This document shows positions 13,301 through 26,094 of a DNA stretch of 64,000 bases, one piece after another (within the stretch, counting starts at the first letter, position 1; each line of letters begins with the position of its first letter). This DNA comes from Owenia fusiformis. Its lineage: Eukaryota > Annelida > Polychaeta > Sabellida > Oweniidae. A program made the translations under genes and the position numbers. The notes under the pieces were generated by a model. It worked only from the letters and a program-made list of their open reading frames with translations, was not told the DNA's origin and searched no databases. The stretch is from the NCBI GenBank assembly GCA_903813345.2, contig CAIIXF020000012.1, forward strand, positions 9,258,432 through 9,322,431. Reading direction: 5' to 3'.

Positions 13301-13878
13301 ACAATTTAGATTCATTAAGTTATACCTACCACACATATAATGATCCGGCATAACAGATTTTGAAGTTTGTCATGAGGCTGGAAAGGTTGACCATTTTCTT
13401 CTTTGAACTCCTTTACTGTATTGCTAATGTTTTCTTTTGATATGTTCACAATTCTACTGATTCCATCCCCATGCTGTTTGAGTCCACGTAATCCTAGTTT
13501 CTTGTATGCTCTAAACCCTTGAGTAAAATCTTGTGTGAATATGCCATGAGAAAACCACTTATTTATTGCATATGAATTTTCGTAAGGCCTTCCAGCAAAA
13601 TCGTTTGATCTTTCTACCAATGCCTCATAAATACTATCATAATCACTCAGTATGACAATTTCTTCACCAAGAATGCTTATTTTGAATGCATCACCATATT
13701 CTTTTGCCCATATTTGAACTTGCCAAACTGGGCCTCCATCTTGAATAAAGCTATGGATGTTTCCAATGATTGGTAAACTTCTGGGTCCTTGAAGGTCTAA
13801 GGTTTTTCTGACCATGTACTTGTATATGTTATATGCTAAACACACCACTGCACTTGCTAAAAGTAACTCAAAAAGCAT
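7336..13878 (-). CDS. Cytochrome P450 gene B, complete, six exons
   Basis: Clan-2, CYP17/CYP2-like haem monooxygenase, 492 residues. Exons (minus strand): 13878-13330, 11558-11334, 11160-11055, 10465-10203, 8094-7970, 7546-7336; intron phases 0,0,1,0,2, all GT-AG. An ER anchor is at residues 2-22 and the hinge reads LQGPRSLPIIGN. The ExxR motif is E350-T-L-R353. The PERF-like motif is DPTRF, and the haem loop FGAGRRVCMG has Cys434 as ligand. It is atypical in two places: the C-helix WxxxR is F122-RAY-K126, and the I-helix AGx(D/E)T(T/S) reads AGIFTT (residues 293-298), lacking the acid. Two partial extra copies of exon 5 sit in the exon 5/6 intron. Intron 1 has no mariner-like insertion, unlike C and D. 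Substrate unknown; steroid or xenobiotic oxidation would only be a family-level guess. Confidence 0.93.
7682..7936 (-). pseudogene. Two extra partial copies of P450 exon 5 (gene B)
   Basis: These copies of the 3' part of exon 5 end at 7826 and 7682, exactly 144 and 288 bp after the real exon end at 7970. They keep the reading HNPDxFDPTRFLDSDG and, in the nearer copy, the GC|GTAAGT donor. The farther copy lacks the donor GT. Neither has the authentic acceptor in a phase that exon 4 could join in frame, so they look like by-products of tandem duplication of exon end plus intron start rather than alternative exons. Confidence 0.75.
8784..9836. mobile_element. Insertion flanked by 198-bp direct repeats, in intron 4 of gene B
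   Basis: Genes C and D have the uninterrupted site (GTTCAATTAGAAAATTATAC near 18172 and 30875), so this is a gene-B-specific insertion of about 1050 bp, with TAG duplicated at both edges. It ends in two nearly identical 198-bp direct repeats (8798-8995 and 9641-9838). The interior carries a minisatellite. No coding region was recognised. A small terminal-repeat retroelement (TRIM-like) is possible but unproven; a Penelope-like or recombined element is the alternative. The near-identity of the repeats suggests youth. Confidence 0.6.
9305..9635. repeat. Minisatellite, roughly 50-bp units, about seven copies
   Basis: Units contain CATGCCTGCCTGAAACACTG followed by GTGCATGTTACAAACTT. They lie inside the direct-repeat-flanked insertion. 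The open frames that appear here on both strands are artefacts of the repetition. Confidence 0.8.
12195..13121. mobile_element. pogo/Tigger-like DNA transposon remnant in intron 1 of gene B, with a secondary insertion
   Basis: Terminal inverted repeats are CAGTGAAACCTGTATATATT and the inverse of GACAAGTTTCACTG, with TA on both sides. The AA/TA-rich TIR starting CAGT(G/A)AAACC is typical of pogo/Tigger. Copies occupy the same site in gene C (21176-21693) and, truncated, gene D (about 36676-36970), so it is older than the array duplications. Compared with those, the B copy carries about 400 extra bases (about 12590-13000) whose ends, AGTAGATGCGAATA and TACTCGCATTTGCG, are inverted: a nested MITE. 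Confidence 0.75.
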
Positions 13879-16438
13879 CTTATCTGCAAGTTTTTTCCAC
13901 AGCAAATCACTAGATTAATCTCTTGCATCAAAAATCTTAAATTCAGATTCTTAAAATGCCACGACTTGCCAAGATGTCAGAAACTCAGCAAATGGATATT
14001 GTTGTATTATACCCATATGCAGAAAACTTTAATTAAGACACCCATTACTATAGTTTCCTCTTCAATCTCCACTTTACCTTTGCTAATGTATATATGTTTG
14101 TATGCCTAGGATCAATTTTATAACTCTTTAACCTTTAAGCTGTAATACTAGAAAAAACAAGTTAATAGTTAAGAATTTACACCCATATATTTGGTTTGTG
14201 AACTTTTATTACATTACAATCATGAGGATCTTTACCTTATGAAAGATAAATGGTAATGGAACAATTCCAAAACAACATATTGGAATTCAATGTGCTATTA
14301 TAATTTTCAAAGCATAAAACTTAAAAATACCAAGGTTAGTTTGCATGGTAGGTATTGAAAGGGTTCAATGTCATCTGACCTTATTTGACTTTGATAGTTT
14401 TACCATTTAAATGTGTTAAAAGAAGTTAGTTTGAATTTATCATCTGTTTAATATAAGCAAATATATTTCACTTCTGATGATTTTATAACATGGGCTCCAT
14501 GGGGAATTAACATAATCAGATTAACAATTTTTAGAACTACATTTTGAATGTGTTTTTAGTCTATTGTCCATGCATTTTTATCAAACCCTTGGGTGCTATA
14601 TTGTGATGATTTATCAGGTGCATTAATAGATGGCAGTATAAGTGGCGGAATGAGTGGATCCAGACATATTGTCTATGTATTTCAAGGCAAACAATTAAGT
14701 GAGGGATTGATATGAAATGTTAACAAGTTGGTATGAAAATGAGGAAAGTAAAATTCTGTTCCATAAACCCTTAGAATATGCAAAGATAATTTACCAATTT
14801 ACTTGGATTGTGTAGAATAGGAAGAATCCTAACCTACCCTGTATTGTGTATGTGTACCTGTGAAATACTCCAACAATGTTTTATTAATGTTGCTGGGTAC
14901 ATCTAACTAAAATCATTTTTGAAATGATGAAGTGACAAAATAGTGGTGGTTTGAGTTTTGAATTGCTTTTATAAGATTAAATGCCTTGCATGCTCCATAT
15001 GCTTGTTAATCATGCTAATGTCAGATAAATTAACCCATTAATTGGCTTATCATGGTGAGTTTGAAACTATGAATAAACAGGGGTTTGTTGCATTTGATCA
15101 CTCATTGTAGAGTTCATACTGAGAAAAATGCTGAGTTCAAAAATCTGGTTGTGTAAATTGTAAGAGAAAGGAGGGCGAACTTAATAAAAAAAAAGAATAT
15201 TATTATTAGTTGTCTTTTATCATCAAGAACTCTACAATCTATTTTGTTGTGAAGCTCTAGGACTCAAAAAATATAGCATATATAAGCATAATCACTGGTG
15301 ATTCACTCGATTACCCTGGTTACTGAAACACTGCATCTGGGTAACAAAATGTCGGAACCTCAAATATGTCAGTATCATATATTTAAGAAAATGTACATGT
15401 TTGCAAAAAATGGTTCAGAAGACAACAGAATTGTTGATTTTATTACTTCACTTATTTTATGTAAACAGAACTTCAAAAAAGGTTAAGATCTGCACCTCTA
15501 ACCTCTGTTGTCTTCTGAACTATGATACTGACATATTCTTGTGATAAAATGTTCTGGGAATTCTGCCTATGACGTGTTAATTAAGGAAAAGAGAAAAATA
15601 GCACCTTATAGATTCCGACATTTTGTTACCAGACGAACCATTTAGGTAAATAGTGTAATTGAGTGGATCACCACTCACCAGTGATGATATTCGCAAACAA
15701 AACTTGTAAAATCAGAGTGCCATACAGAAGTTTTGAATTTTGTATACATGTACATTTTAATATATAATGCATCCTTATTAGACTTATATATATTACATAT
15801 TGTGCTCAATATGTATTTGATATATTTGAAGCTGGATATAGTTGTACATTGTTTGATACTATATAATAGTATATACTATTTCACTACACCATCTCTTGAT
15901 ATTCAGCTGTTCAGTCAATTAATGTACTTCAAATTTATATTATAATCAGTTGTAACTCTGAGAAAAAGTTACTCACACACTTTGTAAAGAATAATGAGTT
16001 TCCAAACCAATGGTTTTAAACCATATACATGATATAGGTATCAAAATTATCTGCATCATGTCACTTGCTGATTCTGTCATTCTTTTACTTGAGTCCAGAT
16101 ACTAAAATTCTACTCTCACAATAATTTTGTTTTTTGCTCACAAAAAGTTTTGCATCTCACTCGAAGCTTCATTAACATTTTCGATAAAGATTTGCTGTGG
16201 TTTTTGATACATACATGGTAAATTCAAAGTTTTAAGAAATACATTGTAATGTTGTATTATTGCATGGTCTAATACAAACCTTTTACACAGGTACTAACAA
16301 GATCTTTGATACCATAATCTATCATAGCTACAGCAAGAGGCTAAGTATGATCACTTTAATGGTATGACGATGGCGGTTTATACCTTTATTTTATAAGGCT
16401 TTGCTACTATAGTACATAGATCATGGTATGATCCCCTT
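13879..16438. other. Spacer between P450 genes B and C
   Basis: It holds the 5' flank of gene B (13879 to about 14100, similar to the flanks of A, C and D) and the 3' flank of gene C. A decayed copy of the fold-back MITE is at about 15412-15525. No coding region or RNA gene was recognised. Confidence 0.5.
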
Positions 16439-19400
16439 CTAACGAGGTTTCGCTACTATCTTAAATTCAGGTGCGACTAAAAAATCTGGCCCAGCTCTAA
16501 ATTTTCTCATATCAAACAGGACAGGATTTTCAGGGTCGGCTTGCTCGAAGTAAAAGTTTTGTAACAGCTGTGTAAAGAGGAGAAACACCCTGGTTTTTGC
16601 AAGAACTTCTCCCATACAGACACGTCTACCTGCTCCAAATGCCAGCACCCTGTAATAAAAATTCATTTTTTCACACATGGCAAAACAGTATTTCTACATG
16701 AAAAAATAATTTGTGATCATTAATGCCAACTTTTTTTCATAGCAATGACCCAAAAAGATGTGTTAAAAGTTTCCACACATGGCAATGTCTGTAATTATGC
16801 CAAAATATTAGGGAACATAAAGACATTGTTATAAGATTGCTCGAATTTTTAATTATGGGACACAAAACACTTCTCACATTTGTCATCGAAAAATAATAGT
16901 CTGATTGAATTGAAATTTATACAGTGGTCAATCTCTGATTTGTATGTGTAGGAATATATAAGCGCAAAAGTCAAAGGGAAAAAAGGTGATAGGAATGTCA
17001 GTTGTGCTTCCTCTGGTGTGTTTTAGCGTTAAAACAAAACATCCTTTTTTGGGGTTGTTGAGTTGGTTGAGGGGGCTTGAGTGCCAGCACATTCAGGCTA
17101 GGCGATTTGGCGCAGTAACCACGAGGTTGCGAGTCCGAAACCCATGTGCTCCTTGTGTTTATTCATCTATAGTTTAGGTCAGAATCCAACTCACGCTTTT
17201 CTTTCCTCATGCAGAAATAGATTGCCATTAGAGTCCAGGAATCTTGTAGGATCAAAAGAATCTGGGTTGTCTTTGAAGCAATGCTTATCATGGCCCATAT
17301 CTAGATATCTACATAATTTAGATTATAATTTGACTTACGCTTTTGTTTCCTCATGTGGAACTAGATGGCCATCAGAGTCCAGGAATCGTGAAGGATCAAA
17401 AGAATCTGGGTTGTGTTTGAAGTAACGTTTATCATGGTGCATGCCATATAAGTTCATCCAAACCTAGTGTAAGACAATGTATTTTATTTAAGTTGCTTAT
17501 GGGCAACAGTTATTTAGACCTTTTTCCCTATTGAGTCTAGTTGAGCAATTGAACACTATAGGACATAAACACAATGCAACCAAGACTATAAAATTCACCA
17601 GATAACATCCTGGTTGCTGAATGCTGAAGTGAGGAATTCTTGCTTGATTATTGGAGCTACTGGATATACTTGCTCATGAGTGACTAACTTTTCAGTAACC
17701 AGATGTTACTATTAACATATGGGTAAAATTTTTTGATACAAATGAACCCCTTTGTTGGTGAAATGATGAAATTTTAAATTCCCCACATGGAAGTTTATCC
17801 ATTTTGTTATAAAGTCTTTATAATCAGGTTGGATAAGTGAACATGAATGATTATTCAGGCAACCATGATACCTGTGTAAAATATGAGAAACTTGATTTTG
17901 TGATTCATTGAATGAAATTGACGCAATCATCTCTGTTTTTTGGTATTGATGTCCCCACCAGCAGTGGTGGCAAATTGTTATAGTCTCCAACTTTTTGTGG
18001 ATGGTTTTTGGCAGTTTGCATCTGTTTTTTGCAGTCGGTGTCTGTCACAGATGGCAAGTGGTAACATTTTGTCATGTTAATGCCTTATTTTTTGTTGTGT
18101 TTTTACAAACTTTACATCTGTACTGTAGTAACTTAGTTGTTACATTATCAACTGCCTGGAAAACTGCTTATTAGTTCAATTAGAAAATTATACATGATAA
18201 GTTTTGGCATGCTTTGTAAATAACATTACAGCCATTTTGCTTTTTAGAGTGGGATATTTATTATTGTGTATCATGTTTTACCAAACTAAAAGATGCCAGA
18301 AGATTGCATTTAAATTTGGTTGGTAAATATTTAAGTATTAGACTTAATCAGATTTATATTAAATCAGATTTTGGCAGGGTTTGGTGAATTTTTCATAAAT
18401 GCCTGATTAAAGCAGATGACAAATTAAACAAAATTAAATGAACAATACAATGTACTGTATATGAAAAATAATCAAAATAGACATGAATGTATTTACCTGT
18501 GTATTCTTTGGGAGATCACAACCAGCTATATGGGTATCACAAGTAGTTTTATGTAAGAGTGTTGTGATCATCGACATGTAACGCAGTGTTTCAAGAATTG
18601 TTGCTTCCATATATGGCATCTTCTCACGATCTGATAGCTCCGGAAGCTGTTCTTTGCCAATCACACTATCAATTTCCTCATGGAGCTTACTTTGAATGTC
18701 AGGAAAATTCATCATCGCAAGTAGGAATCCGGATGTGGTTGTACGTATTGTGAAAATTCCTGATAAATAATTAATAAACAAATTGGTTATAGGGCTTTGA
18801 CACTTCTAGTACTTTGATTGGTTATTGTAGCTCTGCTAATACACATTTCTTTGTTTGTTTTAAAGGTCCAATATAAAGTGTAAAAATATGAAATATGAAT
18901 TTATCATTTGATATATACTACATGTATTTTCCACAAATCATAAAAGTCAAAAAGAAGAACTATTGATATTTCAGAATCTAAAGTTGAATTCTTAAAATTC
19001 TTCTTCCCAGCTTTTATTAAAACAAAAACCAAATACCCAATGTATATGTATATGATTAATATTAAATTGATACATCCATCCTCTGCAGATCTTATATTTC
19101 CTTTTCTTTGAGCATTTTATTCAATGTGATCATATATCGTTCCATCTCTGCAGGTCTGAAATTTTCTCTTGAATCAAGCTGCTTCAGTTATAGTATGGGT
19201 ACACAAAATAGATCAGTTATTAGCTAATGAAAGCATAATCAAGAACTATTTAAATTGATAGTAAATTGGAAGATTCCTGTTAAAACCGAATCCAGGGTCT
19301 GCAGAGTGGAAAAATGCACTAAAGAAGTAGTCTAACTATGAAAAGGATTTATACCTGCAATGAAAGTTTCAGTCATGATTCCAAAAATACCATCATCTGT

Positions 19401-22400
19401 CATTTTGCCGTCCTCCTTAGCGGCCAATAACTCTTTAATAAGTGTCCTCTCACCACTTTCCTATAACACATTTCCAACCCATTAAAGGGCACCATGTTTT
19501 TTTTGTCATGCAATGAAATACTTGGGAAATTAATGGAGTAAAAGATAAAGTTTTACCAAAATATCAATGCACATAGTTTACATATTTTTTATTGTACATA
19601 TTATATCATAAGTATTGTACCTGTTTATAATGTTTGAACCTTTCAATCCACTCTGTGAAGGTTTTATTACGGCATTTCATCATTTCATTCATTGTCGAAT
19701 AAACAGGGTTGCCAAAGTAACGTGTCCATGGGAACATCTCTATAAGATAGAAAAATGGCCCTCTTAAATTCACCTCGAGGTCCTCTAACCATTTCCTAGC
19801 GAATTCTCCGTCATCCTCTTTATAGGGCGTATTTTCACCAAGCAGCTTAAAAAAATTGTTAATTCAAATTATTTTTGGTGACAGACAGAATATTGCTTTT
19901 GGGACATGATCAGACAACTTTGACATATTCTATCCCCAATCTATTATGTAATAATTAAACAATCAACACAAGTATATATACCATATTCAAGCAGATATCA
20001 GACAAATTCATAAAAAAATTCTACTAAGTAAAGATGAGCTGAAAGTTGTTGTATATATGGCTTTTCAAGGTTCAATAGATGACTTTGAATGGACTTTCAT
20101 GTATAGTTTTAAGTCCTTTCTGTTGAAGATACTGAGAAAATTGAATTTGAGTCAGAATCGTCCTCTGACTCTGAGGATGAAAAAGCTTCCCCAAGATTCG
20201 ATTCATCATCTGATTCAATGTCACTTTCGAGTGGGATATTTACAATCCTATCCCATATTGGCCGCAGTCCTGGGTGTCTAGGCATTGATTGTCTATCTAG
20301 GCATCCTAATTAACTAAAGTTGAAACGTTCCTTTGTTCCTAAACTTGTTTATTGATGGATTATAGACAGAAAAATTAAGAAATGTTTGAAAAAAATTGAC
20401 CGAACTACTGACCATGCACAGAGTTTTAATTACACTGAACAAAAGATGCTCCCAGGGCAAGTTAGGGGGCGTGGCAGCTGACAATGGCGTGAGATTCAAA
20501 AAGTCATAAAAACTGGTAAATCAGTGGAAAGGAGTTAAACCATGACATCAACTCTTAAGCCATGAAAAAATGTTGAACAGTTTTATTGTCTCTGAAGCCT
20601 AATGTGCCTTTAACCTCTTGAATCCCAGTCTCTAAAATCGGTAAACCAGATAATTTTTCAATTTTGCCACCTTTTGATATTTAACTACATTCATATACAA
20701 CTTTAGATGCCCAACTTAGTAAAATCAGACGGCGGAGATCATTTCTACAAATTCTAAAACAAGTTTTGTTTAAATTGGATGGAAATTGTTATAAGAGCAA
20801 TTTTAGTGAAAATTTTGTGACAGATTTGACCGTCACCCTTGGTTTCAAGGTAATTTCTGAGGTGACAAGATATCTCGTCACTCCAGGTAGTCAAGAGGTT
20901 AATGTACATACCTAGGCCTAGCCTATCACCCTGTCTTTTTTCCCCCAATTCAGCTAATTCAATATCATAGATTTCTCCATGACTTCATAATCAGAAGTGA
21001 AGGCACAAATAAAAGTTAAGATATATTTGAAATTGTTAATGAAAAGCTTCAACTAATGAACCATGGATTCAACATCGGATTAAAGCGTTTTCTTGCAGAA
21101 AACTAGGAGAAGCAATGTATACATTGCTATATTGCAATCAAAGGAATGCTGTTATATATTTGTTTAAATAACATACAGTGAAACCTGTATATATTTGAAC
21201 ACCCAGTTAATCCGAGCTAATTCCAATTTGAACACTTTTTTCGGTCCCATTTTTTCCTTCCATTGACTCCCATTTTAAAGAAACCTTGAAATGTGAACAC
21301 CTCCTGATTTGAACACTGAACAGTCATATTTGAACATTTAACATGTGTGATATGAACACTTTTCATAAGATATCACATGTTTCATACAAAATTGCTCAAA
21401 TATTTTCACTGTTTTATTTTTATATCCAAAGATTTGGAAAAACATTGAACAGTTGAATGGTCTCACTCATAATGTCTTTTTAACATGTTTAATGAATTCA
21501 TTTGAATCATAATTATTTCAAATTATTGGAATCCCGTGTGGTCAATATAGTACCATAAAGATTTATTGAGAATTTGTTTACATTTCATCAAAATGCAGAA
21601 TATTATGAATGCTTAAACCTGGAATGTGGAAACCTCCTTATCCAAACTCTTTTAGCTGGTCCCGATGGCGTTTGGATTTGACAAGTTTTACTGTCTTGTG
21701 TAGTAGTATATGAATGTATATATTATGAATGACTGCCTCATATTGAAGAATAATGAAAAATAGTTTCCCTTTGGAATATATTTCCATCTGCAAATTACAG
21801 GGTGGTCCAAAAAAAGTGAACCCCTGCAACAGGCTATATTTTCCTTAATAGTTTCATGAATGGGCTCAAATTATCACATGTTGTAGAGAAAGGTGTACAA
21901 TTTTGGTTGATGTCATAATTTATTCGCAGTCTTAAAGGACCTTATACACCCTCCATTGGGATATCCCCATGGGAAAAAAATAATTTATCTGATTTTTCAA
22001 AATGAGTATTCTGCTTCAATTATTACATTTATATGCACACTAGTATCTTGTTGACCTATATTCAGCACTGTATTGATGTATAGGCCACTCGTTAGGGTCA
22101 TTATTCAATCATGAAGTGTAGAGGCATAGATTCCAAACCAGGAAGTATTTTTGTGTCTGTCAAAATCCATTTGCATCCTACGCATCCCTGCATCTTATCC
22201 AAATATGTTACTACATAATGAAATATAATAGTATAATCTTTGGTTTAACAAACTTGTATGATATTTGATAAGTGTAAAAGTTGTTTTTGGAGCATTTTTC
22301 TATAGCCATTTTGTAGGGAAAAAAATGATGAAAAAATGTACAATCTTTTAATTTTAAGTATGACCTGAATCGATTGCAAACTTCATATTTGCACATTTGA

Positions 22401-25189
22401 TGAGATAAACCATTTGTGTCATATTGTGAAATTATCAAGTTTGCAATCGATTCAGGTCATAGTGTATTTTTGGTATTTCTGTGATAATCAATGGAAACCA
22501 ATGGCCTCTTTAGGGATCTGCTGATATCCTCATGTTAAGTCAATGGTGCACAGCCCAATGTAAGTCAATACAACCTCACTAAACTAAATGGCCCCTATCC
22601 CAGCCTATGTGTGCCTGAGCACTTTAATATTTTCCAAAGTATTATATGACATTTTATTCTTCATGTTACACCTAAGAATGATTCATTTTGACCATAGGGA
22701 TATTTGCCAATAATTGCACATCTTCCTTTTGAAGAAATTACAAGAGTTTAACAAACATGCCTGAAAATAAGATATTGTGTAAGATTTTACCAATGTGATT
22801 CATGGAAATAGTTGAAACACATTGGATGATCTTTAAACAGCTTTCAGTTAGAGATACAAGCTTAATACCCTACCATATGGCAAAAGGGACACTGTTTAAG
22901 CAAAAAACACATTTCACACGTTCATTGATCGTTTTGAAGCAGTTTTAACCATTCAACAGCTGAGGCGTACAAACAGTTAGAGGGGGGCTCTTGTGGAAGG
23001 AAGTTGCCCCCTGTGACCGGGTATCTGAGAAACCTTTCATCAATAAGCTTTAAAATATCAAAAGAAAATCCAATATTCAATGTTTTGAGTCATACAGTGC
23101 GTATCAAAAAAACGCAACAGATTGTTATCTCGGAAAAGCTCAAAACCAGTGATAACAGCATTCATTTCATTCAATGCACTATAAGGCCACGTGTCTCCTT
23201 TTTACAATGATATATCATTCATTGATATTTGGTCATGGTTGGGCGAGTAATCATTCCATTTGCAAAATGGGCCAAAATTAGCTTTTGACCAAGTTATAAA
23301 CTTCGCAAAAGTATGGTACGGAGCCCGATGCAATTTTGCAAGAAAACATAAAACCAATGCTGACTGCATCTTTTTCATTCAATGTGCCAAAAAGCCAAAT
23401 TACTCCTCTTTGCAATGGAATATCATTCATTCACAGGGAGTCATGACTGGCCGAATAATCATTAATTTTGCAAAGTGGGGCAAAATTAAGCTCGATCTAA
23501 GTTTTAAACATTGCAAAAGTCAGTACAAGGGGCATAGGGGCTATTGGATGAAGGTGTGACAGGTGTGGCATAGATTGTAAAGTGTTCATACTCATACTCT
23601 TGCAAGAATACATCCTATAACCCCTCCAAATTGCCACCGCTTCCTTGCACATAAAGATGCGCTCATCTGTCCATGTCATGCATGGTTCAGCCCTGAGTCA
23701 TCTGTGGGTTAAAGCAGAGAAAAGCAGCCCATGGGCAATTTTCTCGAAGTTTTGCGATATCTGGTGGAGGAATGGTGAGCACAGATGCTCCTGAGAGAGC
23801 CCAAAAAGAAAAAGTTACAACAATTCAAGTCAGGGGAATTTCCATTGGCACTTAGCCCTTGTACTGATTTTTGCAATATCTAAAACTTGGTCAAGAGCCG
23901 ATTTTGACCCACTGGGCAGATGGAAGGATTTCTCACCCAACCATTACCACATGTGAATGAATGACATATCATTGCAAAGACGAGAGACCTGGCTTTATGG
24001 TACATTGGATTAAATTGATGTAGACATCACTAGTTTTACGATTTTACGAGATAACTAATTGTAGCGTTTTTATTGATACACCCTGTATTTCATTAGAATT
24101 GGTCCATGATTTATGAAGATATTGACATTCGAAGATCATATAGGGGTATAATCGCGATTTCACTAGAAAAATTTTTCGTCTATTAAGCTTAGAACATTTC
24201 TTTGGATCACACTTACTTTGTAACTAACAAAGGTAGGATGCTAGTTTTAAATCATAATGTGTAGGATTTAAAATTGAACAAAGTCAGAAAATATTAGTTC
24301 TTTAACACTGCAGCTTAAAAAATGTCAGGGGAAGGGTGTTGAAGGGTTGAAGAATCGCGGATATTGAAAATCACATTTTATCCATTTTCAGTAATGTTTG
24401 GTTAGGGCTTATAATTTATGCAAATTTCAAGACTAAGAAAAATGTGTGGTACCAACATAAATTTTAGACCTTCCTCTACAACATGTGAAAATATGAAGGA
24501 ATTCCTGCAAGTAATAAGGGGAATATAGCCCGTTGCAGGGGTTCACTTTTTTTGGACCACCCTGTATTTTGTCTTATTATGATTCTTTTGATATAAAATC
24601 TTGTTCAACTGACAATTTAGATTCATTAAGTTATACCTACCACACATATAATGATCCGACATAACAGATTTTGAAGTTTGTCATGAGGCTGGAAAGGTTG
24701 ACCATTTTCTTCTTTAAACTCCTTCACTGTCTGGCTTATGTTTTCATTTGAGAGGTTCACAATTCTACTGATTCCATCCCCATGCTGTTTGAGTCCACGT
24801 AATCCTAGTTTCTTGTTTGCTTCAAACCTTTGAGTAAAATCCTGTATGAATATGCCATGAGAAAACAATTTTTTCGTTGTATATGATTTTTCGAAAGACC
24901 TTCCAGCAAAATCGTTTGATCTTTCTACCAGTGCCTCATAGATACTATCATAATCACTCAGTATGACAATTTCTTCACCAAGAATGTTTATTTTGAATGT
25001 ATCACCATATTTATTTGCCCATTTTTGAACTTGCCAAACTGGGCCTCCATCTTTAATAAAGCTATGGATGTTTCCAATGATTGGTAAGCCTCTGGGTCCT
25101 GGAAGGTGTACGGTTTTCCTGACCATGTACTTGTATATGTGATATGTTAAAAATACCACTGCACTGGCTAGAAGTAACTCATAAAGCAT
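16439..25189 (-). CDS. Cytochrome P450 gene C, complete, six exons
   Basis: Paralogue of gene B with the same 492-residue plan. Exons (minus strand): 25189-24641, 19845-19621, 19460-19355, 18759-18497, 17463-17339, 16649-16439. All splice sites are GT-AG and the reading is continuous. The hinge is canonical, LPGPRGLPIIGN. The C-helix motif is FEANK in place of WxxxR. The I-helix reads AGIFTI, so besides the missing acid the residue after the conserved Thr is Ile. The PERF equivalent is DPSRF; the haem loop FGAGRRVCMG is intact. Intron 1 (4.8 kb) is swollen by a pogo remnant, a TTAA MITE, a mariner-like element with another nested in it, and a coding-like acidic fragment. One extra partial exon 5 copy follows exon 5. 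Confidence 0.93.
16937..17168. mobile_element. SINE-like insertion in intron 5 of gene C
   Basis: Genes B and D read straight through (TCAATCTCTAT...TTTAGGTCAGAA) where C carries about 232 extra bases, bounded by ATCTCT and ATCTAT. The insert contains tRNA-like promoter boxes: GTTGAGTTGGTTGAGGGGGC resembles an A box and GGTTGCGAGTCCG a B box. This suggests a tRNA-derived SINE, but the fit is loose and there is no clear tail. Confidence 0.5.
17195..17305 (-). pseudogene. Extra partial copy of P450 exon 5 (gene C)
   Basis: It lies 144 bp downstream of the real exon 5 end. It keeps an exon-like reading HNPDSFDPTRFLDSNG and a donor GC|GTGAGT, but no acceptor in a usable phase. Probably inert debris, or a decoy donor. 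Confidence 0.7.
19899..20268 (+). other. Coding-like acidic fragment inserted in intron 1 of gene C
   Basis: This block is present in C and D but absent from B. On the plus strand, opposite to the P450, one frame reads an acidic, serine-rich segment (ESESSSDSEDEKASPRFD, then SSSDSMSLSSG). The C and D copies differ by a 15-bp, frame-preserving indel just before this segment. It may be a captured gene fragment or part of an unknown element. No protein family was recognised. Confidence 0.45.
20614..20898. mobile_element. piggyBac-type MITE (TTAA target) in intron 1 of gene C
   Basis: Ends CCTCTTGAATCCC and AGTCAAGAGG are inverted, flanked by TTAA on both sides. Gene B shows the empty site with a single TTAA at about 11930-11934. 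A 288-bp copy occupies the same place in gene D. Confidence 0.8.
21176..21693. mobile_element. pogo/Tigger-like remnant in intron 1 of gene C
   Basis: Orthologous to the copy in gene B (same TIRs and site) but without the roughly 400-bp inner insert of B. Its shared position marks it as older than the B/C/D split. Confidence 0.7.
21798..24564. mobile_element. Tc1/mariner-like element in intron 1 of gene C, carrying a nested second element
   Basis: The ends CAGGGTGGTCCAAAAAAAGT and its inverse ACTTTTTTTGGACCACCCTG are flanked by TA. Gene B has the empty site CAAATTATTTTGTC (about 13250) with one TA. Gene D has a 983-bp version at the same spot. No intact transposase was seen. The element contains a later insertion at 23095-24085 and about 770 bp (about 21930-22720) that the D copy lacks. 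Confidence 0.85.
23095..24085. mobile_element. Second mariner-like element nested in the first (gene C only)
   Basis: The ends CAGTGCGTATCAAAAAAACG and the inverse of CGTTTTTATTGATACACCCTG face each other, with long imperfect arms of about 250 bp. TA occurs at both edges, and the D copy of the host element has the empty site GAGTCATATTTC (about 37573). It therefore inserted after C and D separated. Confidence 0.8.
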
Positions 25190-26094
25190 CTTGTCTGCAA
25201 ACTTTCCAATAGCAAATCACTTGATCAATCTATAGAAAAAGCATCAAAGCTTGTAAATTTCAAGAACTTTTAAATGCTATGTTTTGCCAAGGTGTCAGAC
25301 ATTTAGTTGATGAATATTGGTTATTGCTAAAGAAAACCAAAATTTGGCAACAAATGCTTTATATTTAGAAAATTTTTAGCTTTAAACAAACTGCAATACT
25401 GATACTAGCCTTATAAATAGAACAACCTAACCTTTTTGGTCTTTTGAGATGCATGTGAATTTGACGAAGTTAAAAAAATCCTTTCTCTAATCTAATCCTT
25501 TTCAGATCATGTCATCCTATTCAAATTACTCTTTGCTTTCTTTTGTGTAATAAAGGTCACAAATGAAAAACATATGGTTTATGAATCCGACAAAAATATA
25601 AATCAAATTTTGTTCAAAATACTCTATTGCCAGTATCTCAGTCTACCAGCTGTCTCTGTACATTAGTCTTTATTGTATGTAGACGTCTGTGTATCATAAA
25701 TAGATACATGAAAGCTAGTGTTTTCATTATGATGACTATAACAAATGTGTTGTACTATATCATATAAACTTAAGAAAAATGAACTCACGACCTCATGGGT
25801 ATGGCAACAGCGCCTAGCATGGTTTGTTCTCTCACTTTAGACCTGACTCAGCCTTTTGAATCAAAAAGCATTACATGTTCAAGAATGCCTTATTTTTACC
25901 ATCATTGTTTTCAATAAAATAACCATGCCCTAATGGACTATCTTTTCATATCAATAATTAATGTGCCTTCTATTTTGCATGTTTTCTGCAATTATTTGTA
26001 AAAATAGTTTATTTTAAATCTTACTATTTTGACTTGAACGTAAACGAATGAACAAATATATTATTACTGTTGGTCACAATTGGTTATTTCACCA

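Noticed and set aside
13326-13329. Alternative exon 1 donor GTAG|GTATAA in P450 genes, 4 bp beyond the chosen one
   Set aside because: It would put exon 2 out of frame; GTG|GTAGGT gives phase 0 and a continuous reading in B, C and D.
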